NCBI GenBank assembly: GCA_009731375.1 | Contig: BJOX01000018.1 | Location: forward strand, 1,029,848-1,093,847 | Length of the DNA: 64,000 nt | Reading direction: 5' to 3' | Source: Paulinella micropora | Lineage: Eukaryota; Cercozoa; Imbricatea; Euglyphida | Shown: in pieces, positions 44,728 to 55,512 of the stretch | Position numbering within the stretch: position 1 is the first letter of the stretch | Layout of the letters: each line of letters starts with the position of its first letter | Program-made: the position numbers and the translations under genes | The notes under the pieces: generated by a model | The model's database searches: none | What the model was told of the DNA's origin: nothing | Seen by the model: only the letters and a program-made list of their open reading frames with translations

Positions 44728-44893
44728 NNNNNNNNNNNNNNNNNNNNNNNNNNNNNNNNNNNNNNNNNNNNNNNNNNNNNNNNNNNNNNNNNNNNNNNNN
44801 NNNNNNNNNNNNNNNNNNNNNNNNNNNNNNNNNNNNNNNNNNNNNNNNNNNNNNNNNNNNNNNNNNNNNNNNNNNNNNNNNNNNNNTATTATG

Positions 44894-44974
<81 letters not shown>

Positions 44975-45013
44975 GGACACCGTGATAGCCCAGTGGTCAA
45001 GTTCTACCATCTG
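44975..45013 (+). mobile_element. tRNA-derived SINE, first 39 bases before gap
   Basis: GGACACCGTGATAGCCCAGT, then GGTCAAGTTCTACCATCTG, then Ns to 45239. It is preceded by an ATT array. Confidence 0.75.
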
Positions 45014-45239
45014 NNNNNNNNNNNNNNNNNNNNNNNNNNNNNNNNNNNNNNNNNNNNNNNNNNNNNNNNNNNNNNNNNNNNNNNNNNNNNNNNNNNNNNN
45101 NNNNNNNNNNNNNNNNNNNNNNNNNNNNNNNNNNNNNNNNNNNNNNNNNNNNNNNNNNNNNNNNNNNNNNNNNNNNNNNNNNNNNNNNNNNNNNNNNNNN
45201 NNNNNNNNNNNNNNNNNNNNNNNNNNNNNNNNNNNNNNN

Positions 45240-45813
<574 letters not shown>

Positions 45814-46079
45814 GGACACCGTGATAGCCCAGTGGTCAAGTTCTACCATCTGGGCCCTGTCGCCAGTTCGATTCCCGTCGGTGCCACCAGTATTTTCATT
45901 GAACATACCGGTCCGTCTGGACCAGTATTTTCATTGAACATACCGGCCCGTCTGGAAGTGTTGGAACTGCCCTTGCGGGGGTGTCATTAGAGCTTATCGT
46001 CAATTCTTCGTACTCCCCTCACGGGTGAGACGATGGAGGCGCATGTGCAGAAATGCATCAGCCATTGACAGAGAAGCAC
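45814..46079 (+). mobile_element. tRNA-derived SINE, full reference copy
   Basis: The first ~75 nt are tRNA-like: near-complementary ends (GACACCG and CGGTGCC), an A-box-like TAGCCCAGTGGT and a B-box-like GTTCGATTCC (45866-45875), the signals used by RNA polymerase III. The body has a 37-bp motif (AGTATTTTCATTGAACATAC) present twice in tandem, then GGAACTGCCCTTGCGGGGGT and a constant 3' end GACAGAGAAGCAC, followed by (TAT)n. The T stem is decayed. Structure, copy number and constant tail support a SINE call. Confidence 0.9.
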
Positions 46080-46121
<42 letters not shown>

Positions 46122-46122
46122 T

Positions 46123-46282
46123 GACACCGTGATAGCCCAGTGGTCAAGTTCTACCATATGGGCCCTGTCGCCAGTTCGATTCCCGTCGGTGGCACCAGTA
46201 TTTTCATTGAACATACCGGTCCGTCTGGACCAGTATTTTCATTGAACATACCGGTCCGTCTGGAAGTGTTGGAACTGCCCTT
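46123..46282 (+). mobile_element. tRNA-derived SINE, cut by gap
   Basis: Same head and both 37-bp motifs, then Ns from 46283 to 46366. One base change in CCATATGGGCC versus CCATCTGGGCC. Confidence 0.85.
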
Positions 46283-46366
46283 NNNNNNNNNNNNNNNNNN
46301 NNNNNNNNNNNNNNNNNNNNNNNNNNNNNNNNNNNNNNNNNNNNNNNNNNNNNNNNNNNNNNNNNN

Positions 46367-46423
<57 letters not shown>

Positions 46424-46433
46424 TATTACTATT

Positions 46434-46664
46434 GGGCACCGTGATAGCCCAGTGGTCAAGTTCTACCATCTGGGCCCTGTCGCCAGTTCGATTCCCGTCG
46501 GTGCCACCGGTATTTTCATTGAACATACCGGTCCGTCTGGAAGTGTTGGAACTGCCCTTGCGGGGGTGTCATTAGAGCCTATCGTCAATTCTTCGTACTC
46601 CCCTCACGGGTGAGACGATGGAGGCGCATGTGCAGATTTGCATCAGCCATTGACAGAGAAGCAC
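46434..46664 (+). mobile_element. tRNA-derived SINE, short variant with one 37-bp motif
   Basis: Full head and tail, but the ATTTTCATTGAACATACCGG motif occurs once. This subfamily difference shows that the unit expands and contracts internally. Confidence 0.9.
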
Positions 46665-46774
46665 TATTATTACTATTGTTACTATTATTATTATCATGAT
46701 TATTATGATTATTATGATTATTATGATTATTATGATTATTACTATTAGTATTATTTTGTTGTGTGCGATGTAAG

Positions 46775-46983
46775 GAGCAGGCCGCAGAAGCCGCACAGCA
46801 AGAAAAGCAAGACGATACGTTCTGTCCGGAGGACCCGTATGCTCCGGTACGTGCAGCATAGTGCGTTGTGTTTGTATATATAATGTCATAATTGTATTAT
46901 TGCACAGGTGCGCAAGTATATGGTGGCATGGTTGCAAGACTTGCTTCAGAATCCTGATCCTACAGGATACAACGTTGATTTCG
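46775..46983 (+). CDS. Gene C middle exons
   Basis: Exon 46775-46846 reads EQAAEAAQQEKQDDTFCPED then PYAP, before GTACGT. Exon 46908-46983, after TGCACAG, reads VRKYMVAWLQDLLQNPDPTG then YNVDF, before GTTTAT. Both are open with good splice borders. No known family. Confidence 0.55.
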
Positions 46984-46984
46984 G

Positions 46985-46992
46985 TTTATTAC

Positions 46993-47065
<73 letters not shown>

Positions 47066-47830
47066 GTAAATCTGCCTTGGAGTGCTGACTGTGACATATT
47101 TGAGGGAAATCCCGATGAAAAAACCTAGTCACACTTGCTAAACAGAGTTCCAGCCCAATGGCCTCAAGGCGTTAAACTGTGACGCCAACTCATAACCCTT
47201 TGGTGGTAGATGCTGGGGAGGAGGGTCGTTGCGCGCGTAAAAGATCTTAAACTCCGCATATGCTGGTTGATAGCCCAGGACCCAGCAGACANNNNNNNNN
47301 NNNNNNNNNNNNNNNNNNNNNNNNNNNNNNNNNNNNNNNNNNNNNNNNNNNNNNNNNNNNNNNNNNNNNNNNNNNNNNNNNNNNNNNNNNNNNNNNNNNN
47401 NNNNNNNNNNNNNNNNNNNNNNNNNNNNNNNNNNNNNNNNNNNNNNNNNNNNNNNNNNNNNNNNNNNNNNNNNNNNNNNNNNNNNNNNNNNNNNNNNNNN
47501 NNNNNNNNNNNNNNNNNNNNNNNNNNNNNNNNNNNNNNNNNNNNNNNNNNNNNNNNNNNNNNNNNNNNNNNNNNNNNNNNNNNNNNNNNNNNNNNNNNNN
47601 NNNNNNNNNNNNNNNNNNNNNNNNNNNNNNNNNNNNNNNNNNNNNNNNNNNNNNNNNNNNNNNNNNNNNNNNNNNNNNNNNNNNNNNNNNNNNNNNNNNN
47701 NNNNNNNNNNNNNNNNNNNNNNNNNNNNNNNNNNNNNNNNNNNNNNNNNNNNNNNNNNNNNNNNNNNNNNNNNNNNNNNNNNNNNNNNNNNNNNNNNNNN
47801 NNNNNNNNNNNNNNNNNNNNNNNNNNNNNN
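46985..47830. other. ATT array, short unique stretch and 539-N gap
   Basis: ATT repeats to about 47067, a unique stretch (47068-47291) with no clear exon, then Ns 47292-47830. Confidence 0.9.
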
Positions 47831-47928
47831 GTCATTAGAGCTTATCGTCAATTCTTCGTACTCCCCTCACGGGTGAGACGATGGAGGCGCATGTGCAGAA
47901 ATGCATCAGCCATTGACAGAGAAGCACT
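47831..47928 (+). mobile_element. tRNA-derived SINE, 3' end after gap
   Basis: Contains GTCATTAGAGCTTATCGTCA through GACAGAGAAGCAC. It is followed by CAT/ATT trinucleotides instead of pure ATT. Confidence 0.85.
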
Positions 47929-48095
47929 ATCATCATCATCATTATCATTATTATTATTATTGTTATTATTGTTATTGTCAGCATTATTGTTATTATTAAT
48001 GTTGTTATTGTTTTTGTTATTATTGCCATTGTTATTATTTTTATTGTTGTTGTGTGCTTGAACGAATGTAATGTTTGGATTCTGTGTTTGTATAG

Positions 48096-49242
48096 CTTTC
48101 AAGAAGCGGCATGACCAGTACCGGCTCATGCTAGTGCTGCAGCAACACTGGAAACACATGAAGGAGGCACTGGGTGCGAACAACAAAGTGAAGCCCAGTA
48201 AGAGTAAGAGTTCGACCCCAGATGACGAGGAAACGTTTCCAGTGGCTGTGGGTGCAATTGTGCCTGTCCTAAGGTACAAGGGGGGGGGGGGTGCCGGCAT
48301 ATTGGAAGTGCCGATGCACTCCGGGATGGCGGCAGATAAACATACGCAGGTGTGGCAAGTGCATGATGGCACGCAACTGTCGAGAGTGGGGAGCCTCTGC
48401 CGGTCCAGAGCGACCCAAGTGGCATTGCGGAATGTGTCAACGAGGGTTGTTCGGCCTTGCTTGCCATTGGGGATAAATTCTGCCGCTCTTGTGGCTTCCG
48501 GGCACCGGAGAGTTTGGTTCGCGCGTCTACCGGTGAAGCGCCCTCTCACGATGATGAGAAGCGCCCGATGAACCCTAAGTGGAGTTTTGCATGGAAAGTA
48601 AACAAGCTGACGGGGAGAAATGTGTCACTTTTTTACAGGGAGGAGGTACGGGGTCAGAACGGCCAGCCAGATGGGTTAGTTGCTCTAGCTTCAGCAACTC
48701 TTATCGCCCCTGAGGCAACCTACGAAGGTCCTCCGTTTAACAAAGACAAACAGGGTTCACTGGTCCCCCCTGGTTGGTGTACGTTGAGGCCAGTGATGTC
48801 AATGCGCATTTCGGTTGAATTGCCGCTGAATCACAAAGTGGTTGGAGTTTCTCCTTATCCAAATTTAGCTAGGAAGTTTAACGGAAAAAAGGATGCGCTT
48901 AACAAAGTGGCGGTGAAGGAGATTAACATTCCCACCCTTATCGAGTACTGGAAGAGTAGGAAGAGAGTAATCACGATTTTCAACATTGTCTCGTTTCGGG
49001 CGGGGATGAAGTCCCGCGTATCGTATATGTTGCCAGAGGAATGGAGTGACGACAACACACGCAGGCTCCCCACTCTTATCTCTTAGTATTTTCCTCCAAG
49101 CGCCACTGTGCATGGCGAATGGAGCGAGCGCCCCCGAACTCCAGGCGCCCCTGGGTATGAAGAGGAAGAGGAAGAGGAAGAGGAAGAGGAAAAAGCGGCA
49201 GTGAAGAAGAAGAAAAAGAAGAGGCAGAAGACTGCGTAGGTA
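48096..49242 (+). CDS. Gene C 3' exons with zinc-ribbon cysteines
   Basis: After TATAG the frame reads FKKRHDQYRLMLVLQQHWKH and onward to VGAIVPVLRYK, then meets a 10-G run (48281-48290) where the frame is lost. Further on, an open frame gives IAECVNEGCSALLAIGDKFC then RSCGFRAPE, a C-x4-C...C-x2-C zinc-ribbon pattern. Another frame just before shows CGKCMMARNC. The domain after it, NPKWSFAWKVNKLTGRNVSL to WSDDNTRRLPTLIS, ends at TAG 49084. Past that stop the same frame continues to a Glu run and KKKKKKRQKTA at 49238, a likely nuclear signal. No family recognised. Confidence 0.5.
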
Positions 49243-49253
49243 CTCTACTCCAC

Positions 49254-49336
49254 CCCCCCCCCCCCCCCCCCCCCCCCCCTTGTTCTCCAGTCGATCATAT
49301 TATTANNNNNNNNNNCCCCCCCCCCCCCCCCCCCCT
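49254..49336. other. Poly-C, short unique piece, 10-N gap, poly-C
   Basis: C runs at about 49253-49279 and 49316-49335; Ns at 49306-49315. Confidence 0.9.
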
Positions 49337-49400
49337 TTGGCTCCCATGTTGCTTGAGCGTGTGCGTAGATGGTATATGTTTTGTGTACATGCGTGTGGTT

Positions 49401-49808
49401 AGGTTTGACGAATGGGATCTAGGACGTATGTTCTTGTTGACGAAGGTTGACGGATGGAACTGCATGTACTTTGTTGAATACGTAAAGCCCCACCTTACCA
49501 CAAGGAAGGGCTTTACGTATTCAACAAGTCATGTAGTTCAATTTTTAGGACATCCAGATTTCAAGGACTGCAATATTCCTAAAGAGCCGCCGGTACTACA
49601 TTTAGCATACATATCTAACGTAGATATTAGGGCAGGGGGGCCAGTAATTTTATTCAACAAGAGCTATGAGCGTGCAAACCCTTACACTGCCGAGGTAGAT
49701 GAGAATTATTTACAGAATAGTATAGAGGTCTTTGAGGATGGCTGCTTTCCCCTTGAGACAGCAAGTGGTAGTAGACGTTTACGAAGAGAAAGTTGGGAGA
49801 TAGTTTGA
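49401..49808 (+). CDS. Unrecognised open frame containing a hairpin
   Basis: After a TTAG the frame reads VRFDEWDLGRMFLLTKVDGW, continues through EPPVLHLAYISNVDIRAGGP and VILFNKSYERANPYTAEVDE, and stops after RRLRRESWEIV at TGA. Protein-like composition and a compact length (~135 codons) suggest a genuine last exon or small gene. A 20-bp inverted repeat interrupts it at 49471-49527. No family recognised. Confidence 0.5.
   Translation, partial: RFDEWDLGRMFLLTKVDGWNCMYFVEYVKPHLTTRKGFTYSTSHVVQFLGHPDFKDCNIPKEPPVLHLAYISNVDIRAGGPVILFNKSYERANPYTAEVDENYLQNSIEVFEDGCFPLETASGSRRLRRESWEIV
49471..49527. repeat. Perfect 20-bp inverted repeat inside a coding frame
   Basis: TTGTTGAATACGTAAAGCCC (49471-49490) and GGGCTTTACGTATTCAACAA (49508-49527) are exact reverse complements with a 17-nt loop. 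The frame stays open through both arms (FVEYVKPH...KGFTYST). Confidence 0.95.
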
Positions 49809-50020
49809 AAGTATGCAAAGGAAAACAAAGGCGTAATTAGTTTTCAATTGAATTAGTGCGAATAATCAAATTTTTTCTATTAACAATGACACGAAACTAC
49901 TTCGTCGTGCATGACTGCGATTCTGTCTAATTAAATTAAACTTTATCGAATTGAATTTGACTTTGTTAGATCTATTACAGGCAGAACCGGTATAGAAACG
50001 ACGGTTTTAAAGATTTTATC
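49809..50020. other. AT-rich intergenic sequence
   Basis: No gene or repeat beyond AATTAAATT-type words. Confidence 0.6.
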
Positions 50021-50580
50021 TACGACAGCAAGATAAAATCTTGAAAAACAAGATAAAATCCTTGATTACAAGATTAAAATCTTGATATCAAGATATATTG
50101 GGGGGAAAAAAATCTTGACAGCAAGATATAAATCTTAAAGTCATATATTAAGTCTGAAAATCAAGATATAAATCTTGAAGTCAAGACAGATATCTTGACG
50201 TCAAGATATATCGGAAAAAATAAATCTTGATGTCAAGATTTAGATCTTGAATTCAAGATTTTAGATCTTGATTTCAAGATTTAGATCTTGATTTCAAGAT
50301 AATAGATCTTGACTTCAAGATACAAAATTTTGACTTCAAGATACAAAATCTTGACTTCAAGATAAAAAATCTTGACTTCAAGATAAAAATCTTGACTTTT
50401 AGTAGAAATCTTGACTTAAAGAAATCTTGACTCAAGATAAAAATCTTGAAATCATAGATTGAAATCTAGATTTTAAGATAAATGACCGGTTTATGGACAT
50501 TTTTAGATTTTCAAGATTTTTTTACGATTTCAAGATTTTAGGCCGCCAGTCAAGATTTTTTTTCAGGTCAAGACTTTTTT
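50021..50580. repeat. Palindromic ~20-bp tandem array (AAGAT...ATCTTGA)
   Basis: About 22-25 degenerate units of the form AAGATwnnAATCTTGAnTTC. Each unit and each junction is a dyad: AAGAT/ATCTT within a unit and CTTGA/TCAAG across junctions. Period is 20-21 bp, close to two helical turns. Several units contain GATC (for example TTTAGATCTTGA at about 50250-50310). The array ends ~20 bp before the start codon of the ParB-methyltransferase gene. Role unknown. Confidence 0.9.
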
Positions 50581-50598
50581 GTCCGTAGTGTTGCCAGC

Positions 50599-52874
50599 AT
50601 GACTTACAAGAACGTGCAGGCCATTCCCGACGCCATCGCTACCCAACCCCACAGGGCAGTGACTGATCGTTTACTCGACCCAGAGCATGTCAAGCAACTC
50701 GCCGAGAATTTCAGAAAGTCCTTGGACCCCAACAGGAAGATCCAGTGGATGGGTTGGATCCAAGATCCGCGCGAAACTGTCAATCCCGGAAAGCTTGGGC
50801 TTGACGATGCCGACAATCCTCTCTTGCAATCCCCTGATTTTGTTGACGAGAAAGCCTTGAAAGAATTTCAGGCTTTGTGGACTTCGGCTGGGCTTGTAGA
50901 AAAGGAAAGGCCCAAGATGGACTTCACGAGCCTGCCAGTCGAGGGCCAGGGCAAGATCAAGAACTTTCTGCTCAGGGCCATCCAGGACGGGAAGTTTCCC
51001 CTGCAGGCGATCGTTGGTCTTCATTCCAGCCATGCAATTCAGCAACTTCACAGAGAAGAACCTCAGAACACGAAATTCCAGGTCATTCACATGGAAGCTC
51101 TTCGTTTCGTTCGTTGGAACGATGCAGGTCGTCAATCCATCAGTTTTCTTGGCGCCTTCGAGAACACTGTTGCTGACGTCCACCGTAAAAACACATTCGG
51201 CGAAAACTGCATTTCTGCGCACGATCAAGGTTACGCTGGAATGACTCGTCTCAAGGACCAGAATGTTGCTTCCTGCAACAAGTTTCTGATCTCATGGAAG
51301 AGGGACTTCGCCCTTTCCCACAACATCCCCTTGCCGACTTTCGGTTCCATGTGGACTTACGTCGCTTCGAACACCGGTGATCTTTGGAAGTGCTGGCTGA
51401 AGCTTCTTTCCCCTGGTGGCGTTCGTTCTGACATGCCTAAGAACCAGGCAATCATCGAAAGCATCAACGAACTCCACAACATCCGCAAGGACAAGCCCGG
51501 TCTAGTGGAAGAAATGCAACACAATTGATTGAGGACCTCCAAGAAGGCAAGCCAAGCGAAGTGAAATATGTCTTTTTTTTTTCGTTTTTTTTGACAGGCA
51601 GCTATCTCTGAAGATCAGCAGATCCATTTCGGCAACGCTACGATTCTGGTCCAGGACATGTTCAACATGGCCTCCAACTCTGATCTCGTGCATGGCAATT
51701 TTGGTCTCCCTTACTTTTCCATCAATTGAAAATATGCATTTTTGTTTTTTTTTGGGTTTTCCTCATTCCTTGTGATTGTGTCTTGTTTGTTCTAGACCTG
51801 ATTTACGCTGACCTTCCTTACAACATTTCCGACCTTGTTTCTGACACTACTGAAATCAACAATGACAAGGTCATCAAATTGCTGAACCAGTTCGGTGTTG
51901 TCGGCAATGCTAACAAGCGCGCCGTCGTTTTACATCACCATCTGTCCCAGTACAACCTCTTGGTGGAAGCTTTGCAGCAGTGTGGCTACGGCACAATCGA
52001 GCCTGTGTTCTGGTACAAGGAGAAGCAGAACTACCAGGGACACGTCCAGAAGTGGATCAAGGCAGTGGAGTGCGTCATGGTGGCGTTCTACCCGTCCCAG
52101 AGTGCATTTACGCTCAATCTCTCCAGGAACCCGCTTGATCGTCACAACGTTTACTCTGTTCCGGTCCCAACGAAAAAACAGAAAGTCACTGGGAAGCCGG
52201 ACGAACGAGCCAACGCTTTTGAAAAACCCACGGACTTGTCCAAACGAATCCTCTCTGATGTTCTCCCCCCGCAGAGCAAGGTGTTGGTTGCTTGCATGGG
52301 CTCTGGCTCGGAGGTCATCGGCGCCCTTCAGGCCAACATGGTCGTCACCGGCTTGGACATCGATGCGCATGCTGGTCAGGTTCAAAACGCTAAGAATCGC
52401 ATCCGGAAGTTTCAGGAGCCTGGTTCCAAAAAGGGCAGGCAGCCCAAAGCAGCTGTGGAAGGAGAGCTCCCTGAGGAGAAGGAGGAGGAAAAAGCAGAAG
52501 AGACGGAAGAAGATGACGACGGGCAGGTCGACGCGACCCTTAAAAAGAAAGGTTACATCGGAGGGCAAAAGTCTTCTACCCGCGCCAAGTGCTGCGTGTG
52601 CGAGGAGAAGTTTGACGTGCGGGATTTTGAGAGTGCAGCTTGCCAGAAATGCAACAGCACGGTGCACAAAGGGCCATGGAAGACCGGCGCCAAGCTGAAA
52701 GATGGCAGTGATGAGTACGAACAGTGCAATTACACCTGCGGCGTAGAAGAAGGCGATTGCGACAAGGATGATGGCTTGCGCGCGGAGGGTTCCTTCTGCT
52801 CCCAACAGTACCACGACGATTGGCATGTCATGATGATGCATGCGTCTGCCCCTCTTCCTGCTGCTACCGAGTAA
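50599..52874 (+). CDS. ParB-like domain + amino DNA methyltransferase + zinc module, three exons
   Basis: Exon 1 (50599-51560) starts MTYKNVQAIPDAIATQPHRA. Its N-terminal ~190 residues look ParB/Srx-like (LLDPEHVKQLAENFRKSL; FPLQAIVGLHSSHAIQQLHR, the 'IvdGhHR' region). Exon 2 (51598-51703) reads AAISEDQQIHFGNATILVQD. Exon 3 (51796-52874) opens with LIYADLPYNISDL, motif IV of N6-adenine/N4-cytosine methyltransferases, and later has FEKPTDLSKRIL and VLVACMGSGSEVIGALQANM, the SAM-binding motif I in beta-type order. An acidic linker leads to a Cys/His module (CCVCEEKF, ACQKCNSTVH, FCSQQYHDDWH), probably zinc binding. Splice junctions restore the frame. One 2-nt offset near 51512-51524 (MQHN-TGA versus QLIEDLQEGKPSE) is either an indel error or inactivation. 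Expected role: base methylation of DNA, with target choice unknown. ParB-methylase fusions are known mainly from phages and bacteria, so lateral origin is likely. Confidence 0.8.
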
Positions 52875-54110
52875 TGCACTTGGATTCGGGCACTGTTTTC
52901 GAAATATGCCATATTTTTCGAAAGTACGTTTTTCATTAAATTGATCGTTTTGTTTCATTGTTTTAATTTTTCCTGAACGTTTTCGTGCCTCCGGACCGGT
53001 TCAAGACTTTCCCTCTCGTTTGCACCGGTACTTGTAGTGTGTTTGACGACGTCAGTTCCAGAAAATATGTTAAAATCACCTGCTCAAGCCAAAATGGCTA
53101 GGCTGCACCGTTTTTCGATCGCTGAAACCGCTTTCATGACCTTTTTTTCACGTTTACCCCGGTCAAAACAGAACATTTTAATACATTACAGATATTCCCC
53201 CCCCCCCCCCCCCCCCCCCCCCCCNNNNNNNNNNCTGAGCGAAGAAAGTTTGGGAGTTGGTTGGAAGTGGCGGGAAAGAGCGGATCTGAGTGCAGAGTTA
53301 AAATCTAGAGAGGCGTCTGTGGGTATGAAAAGCTGGGTCAGGGAAGATGGTTTGAAAATTTAAAATTGTGAAGTGGCCATATGCATGGTAAAATGAATTG
53401 TCTTCCTGTGTGGACGTTGATTCGGATGAAAAATCGTCCTGACACCACCCGTTGCCAAAAGCAGTTCTACAGAGTTGAGAAGCGCCAACACCTTCGGCCG
53501 GGTTCATGCATCCGGCGCGCTATCGAGAATCATTTGCCCGGGCCCTCCTTGATCCGAAAAGAGAGGATCCGGAATCGTGGCGGTTTCTCAAGTTGTGTAA
53601 CTAGTGTAAAGGGAAGGTTTCCAGAGGCATAAATTTCTTCGCTGTCATGGTCGAAATTAGCACTAAATTTTTTTACATTATAACCTCGCGACCAGGGGGG
53701 GTGGCACTTTTTTTTACACTAGGCTCAATTGATATAGTCTAGATAGTCAAAAAGTGCTACTCCCCCCCCCCTGAAAAAGCAGAAAAAACGGTGACCGGTG
53801 GCTGGTGTTGGTTGGGGTTGCACTTTTTAAACCCTAGGCTCGACAGAAAACGAATGCAAGTGTCACACCCCCCTGGCACTTTTGTCGGTTACAGTACATC
53901 TAGTACATCACTAAAAAAATTATTTTGTGGACCAAAAAAATATTTGGGAATTTTCACAGGGGGGGGGGCAGGATGTTTTACCTATATTCACAGGCGGCAA
54001 AATCTTTTCCTATATCTATTTATAATTATAATTACAGGGTACCGGTGGGCAAGATGTTTTGATTAATTCATAGAGGTGGGGGGGGGGGGGGGNNNNNNNN
54101 NNTTTCACAG
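52875..54110. other. Intergenic sequence with two poly-C/G gaps
   Basis: An ATTAAA near 52936 could be the poly(A) signal of the methyltransferase gene. Ns at 53225-53234 follow a C run and Ns at 54093-54102 follow a G run. CCCCCC/GGGGGG stretches also occur without gaps (about 53694, 53762, 53962). No supported exon. Confidence 0.55.
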
Positions 54111-54111
54111 A

Positions 54112-54258
54112 GTGAGCAAGAGACCGCCAAAAATACCCGCGACCTCATGGCAAACAATGTGTCTGAGGATGATGAAGATTTATATATATGCTAGCGCGCT
54201 TCAGGATCGTCAGATGATAAAGCTTAAGATCTAGATCAAGAAGCTCGAGCTCAACTGG
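54112..54258 (+). CDS. Short terminal-type exon of unknown gene
   Basis: After TTTCACAG the frame reads SEQETAKNTRDLMANNVSED then DEDLYIC and meets TAG (54192). The same frame continues RASGSSDDKA, TAA (54225), DLDQEARAQL before a GTATTA donor. It is either a last exon ending at the TAG or an internal exon with two in-frame stops. Confidence 0.35.
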
Positions 54259-54439
54259 TATTATATGGTTTGCAGACACGCGTTGTTAGACTACTATTAT
54301 TAATATAATAATCTATGATAGCTACTACACTCTCGATGCAGACTACAACTTTAATAAGAAAAGGCGATCATAAGTAATGGTTCTAACGACACCGTTACTC
54401 CGATACGGCCGGTCCGTAACTATTAATATTAATTATTAG

Positions 54440-54457
54440 TTCCAACACTCCCCCTGG
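54440..54457 (-). mobile_element. Copia-type polypurine tract / 3' LTR junction
   Basis: On the minus strand CCAGGGGGAG is followed immediately by TGTTGGAACTAATAATTAAT, the layout at the start of a Ty1/Copia 3' LTR. The LTR would extend leftwards to about 54110; its other end was not found. Confidence 0.5.
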
Positions 54458-55170
54458 AACAAAGTAAGTTAATATTAAGTTACTGCCGTTCCTAATTAAG
54501 TTACGTCAACTACTACTATTTTGTGAAACATTAGAAAACACAAACTCAAAACATATCCTCTTACCCTCACTCTCTCCTAGAAGTAATGTTGGGGTTGGCT
54601 ACCCTCCTATCCACAGCGAGTACGCATCGATTAGAGTACGTACAAGGCAGCGGGCCTGTGGTATATTCGGGCCTACCCAACGAGAAGAAGATTAACACTC
54701 TACTTTCCCTACCTCACAGATGAGTAAGAGAAATATGTAAAAACCACATACATATATATCATACAAAAATACATAGATATGATGATGACATCCAAGGGAG
54801 TGACAACATAAATGCGTAATAAAAATATGATAATATATATGTTTATGTATGACAGTTATTCACACATATGATCATAACATAAAAACTAAAATTTGGAAGC
54901 GCTTCCCGTAGGGGGTATGAAAAGAAGAAAAAATAATATAATATATGAGGACAAAGACACTATATCTGTAATTATCGGCGGGTTTGGTACATCTGTCTGG
55001 TTGCAGGATCGTGTTGTTCCACATTCCCATGTGGCACGTTCACTGACCAGAAAGCAGACTCCAGGTTGGCCTCTTATAAGTTTTTTTATATGTAGTGTGA
55101 CTCTATATAAGTAATACGAACTCGAGTTAGTTCGTGTTCCGGGGCTTACCCAAACCCGGGAACATGAACG

Positions 55171-55389
55171 TACTAAGAACAAAAATTTCGGCAAAACGTG
55201 ACGTCACGTTTTGGGTTGAAAAAGGTTACTTTACCTACTTTTTTATCAACTATGACAATATGCATTAAAACACATGGAAATCGATGGAAATAATTCAGAA
55301 ACAGCTTCTGAATAAATTATTAATTAAAAAATATATTAGTTTAATAAATTTCAAGTTGTTATACTTCCTTTTACACATTTCTTTCTGAT
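55171..55389 (+). repeat. Left terminal inverted repeat
   Basis: Outermost bases about TACTAAGAACAAAAATTTCG; contains the palindrome AACGTGACGTCACGTT. It pairs with 62047-62262. Confidence 0.85.
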
Positions 55390-55512
55390 ATATAGTATTG
55401 AAAATGCCTAAGTCATAAATTAATTTAATATTCATATTAATAAATATACCATCAGCGTACTTTTGCAGTAATAATTTGCTTTATTTAATATTAATTAAAC
55501 AAATATTCACTA

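Noticed and set aside
45814-45890. Functional tRNA gene
   Set aside because: A and B boxes are present but the T stem does not pair, and the unit recurs with a long 3' body, as in SINEs.
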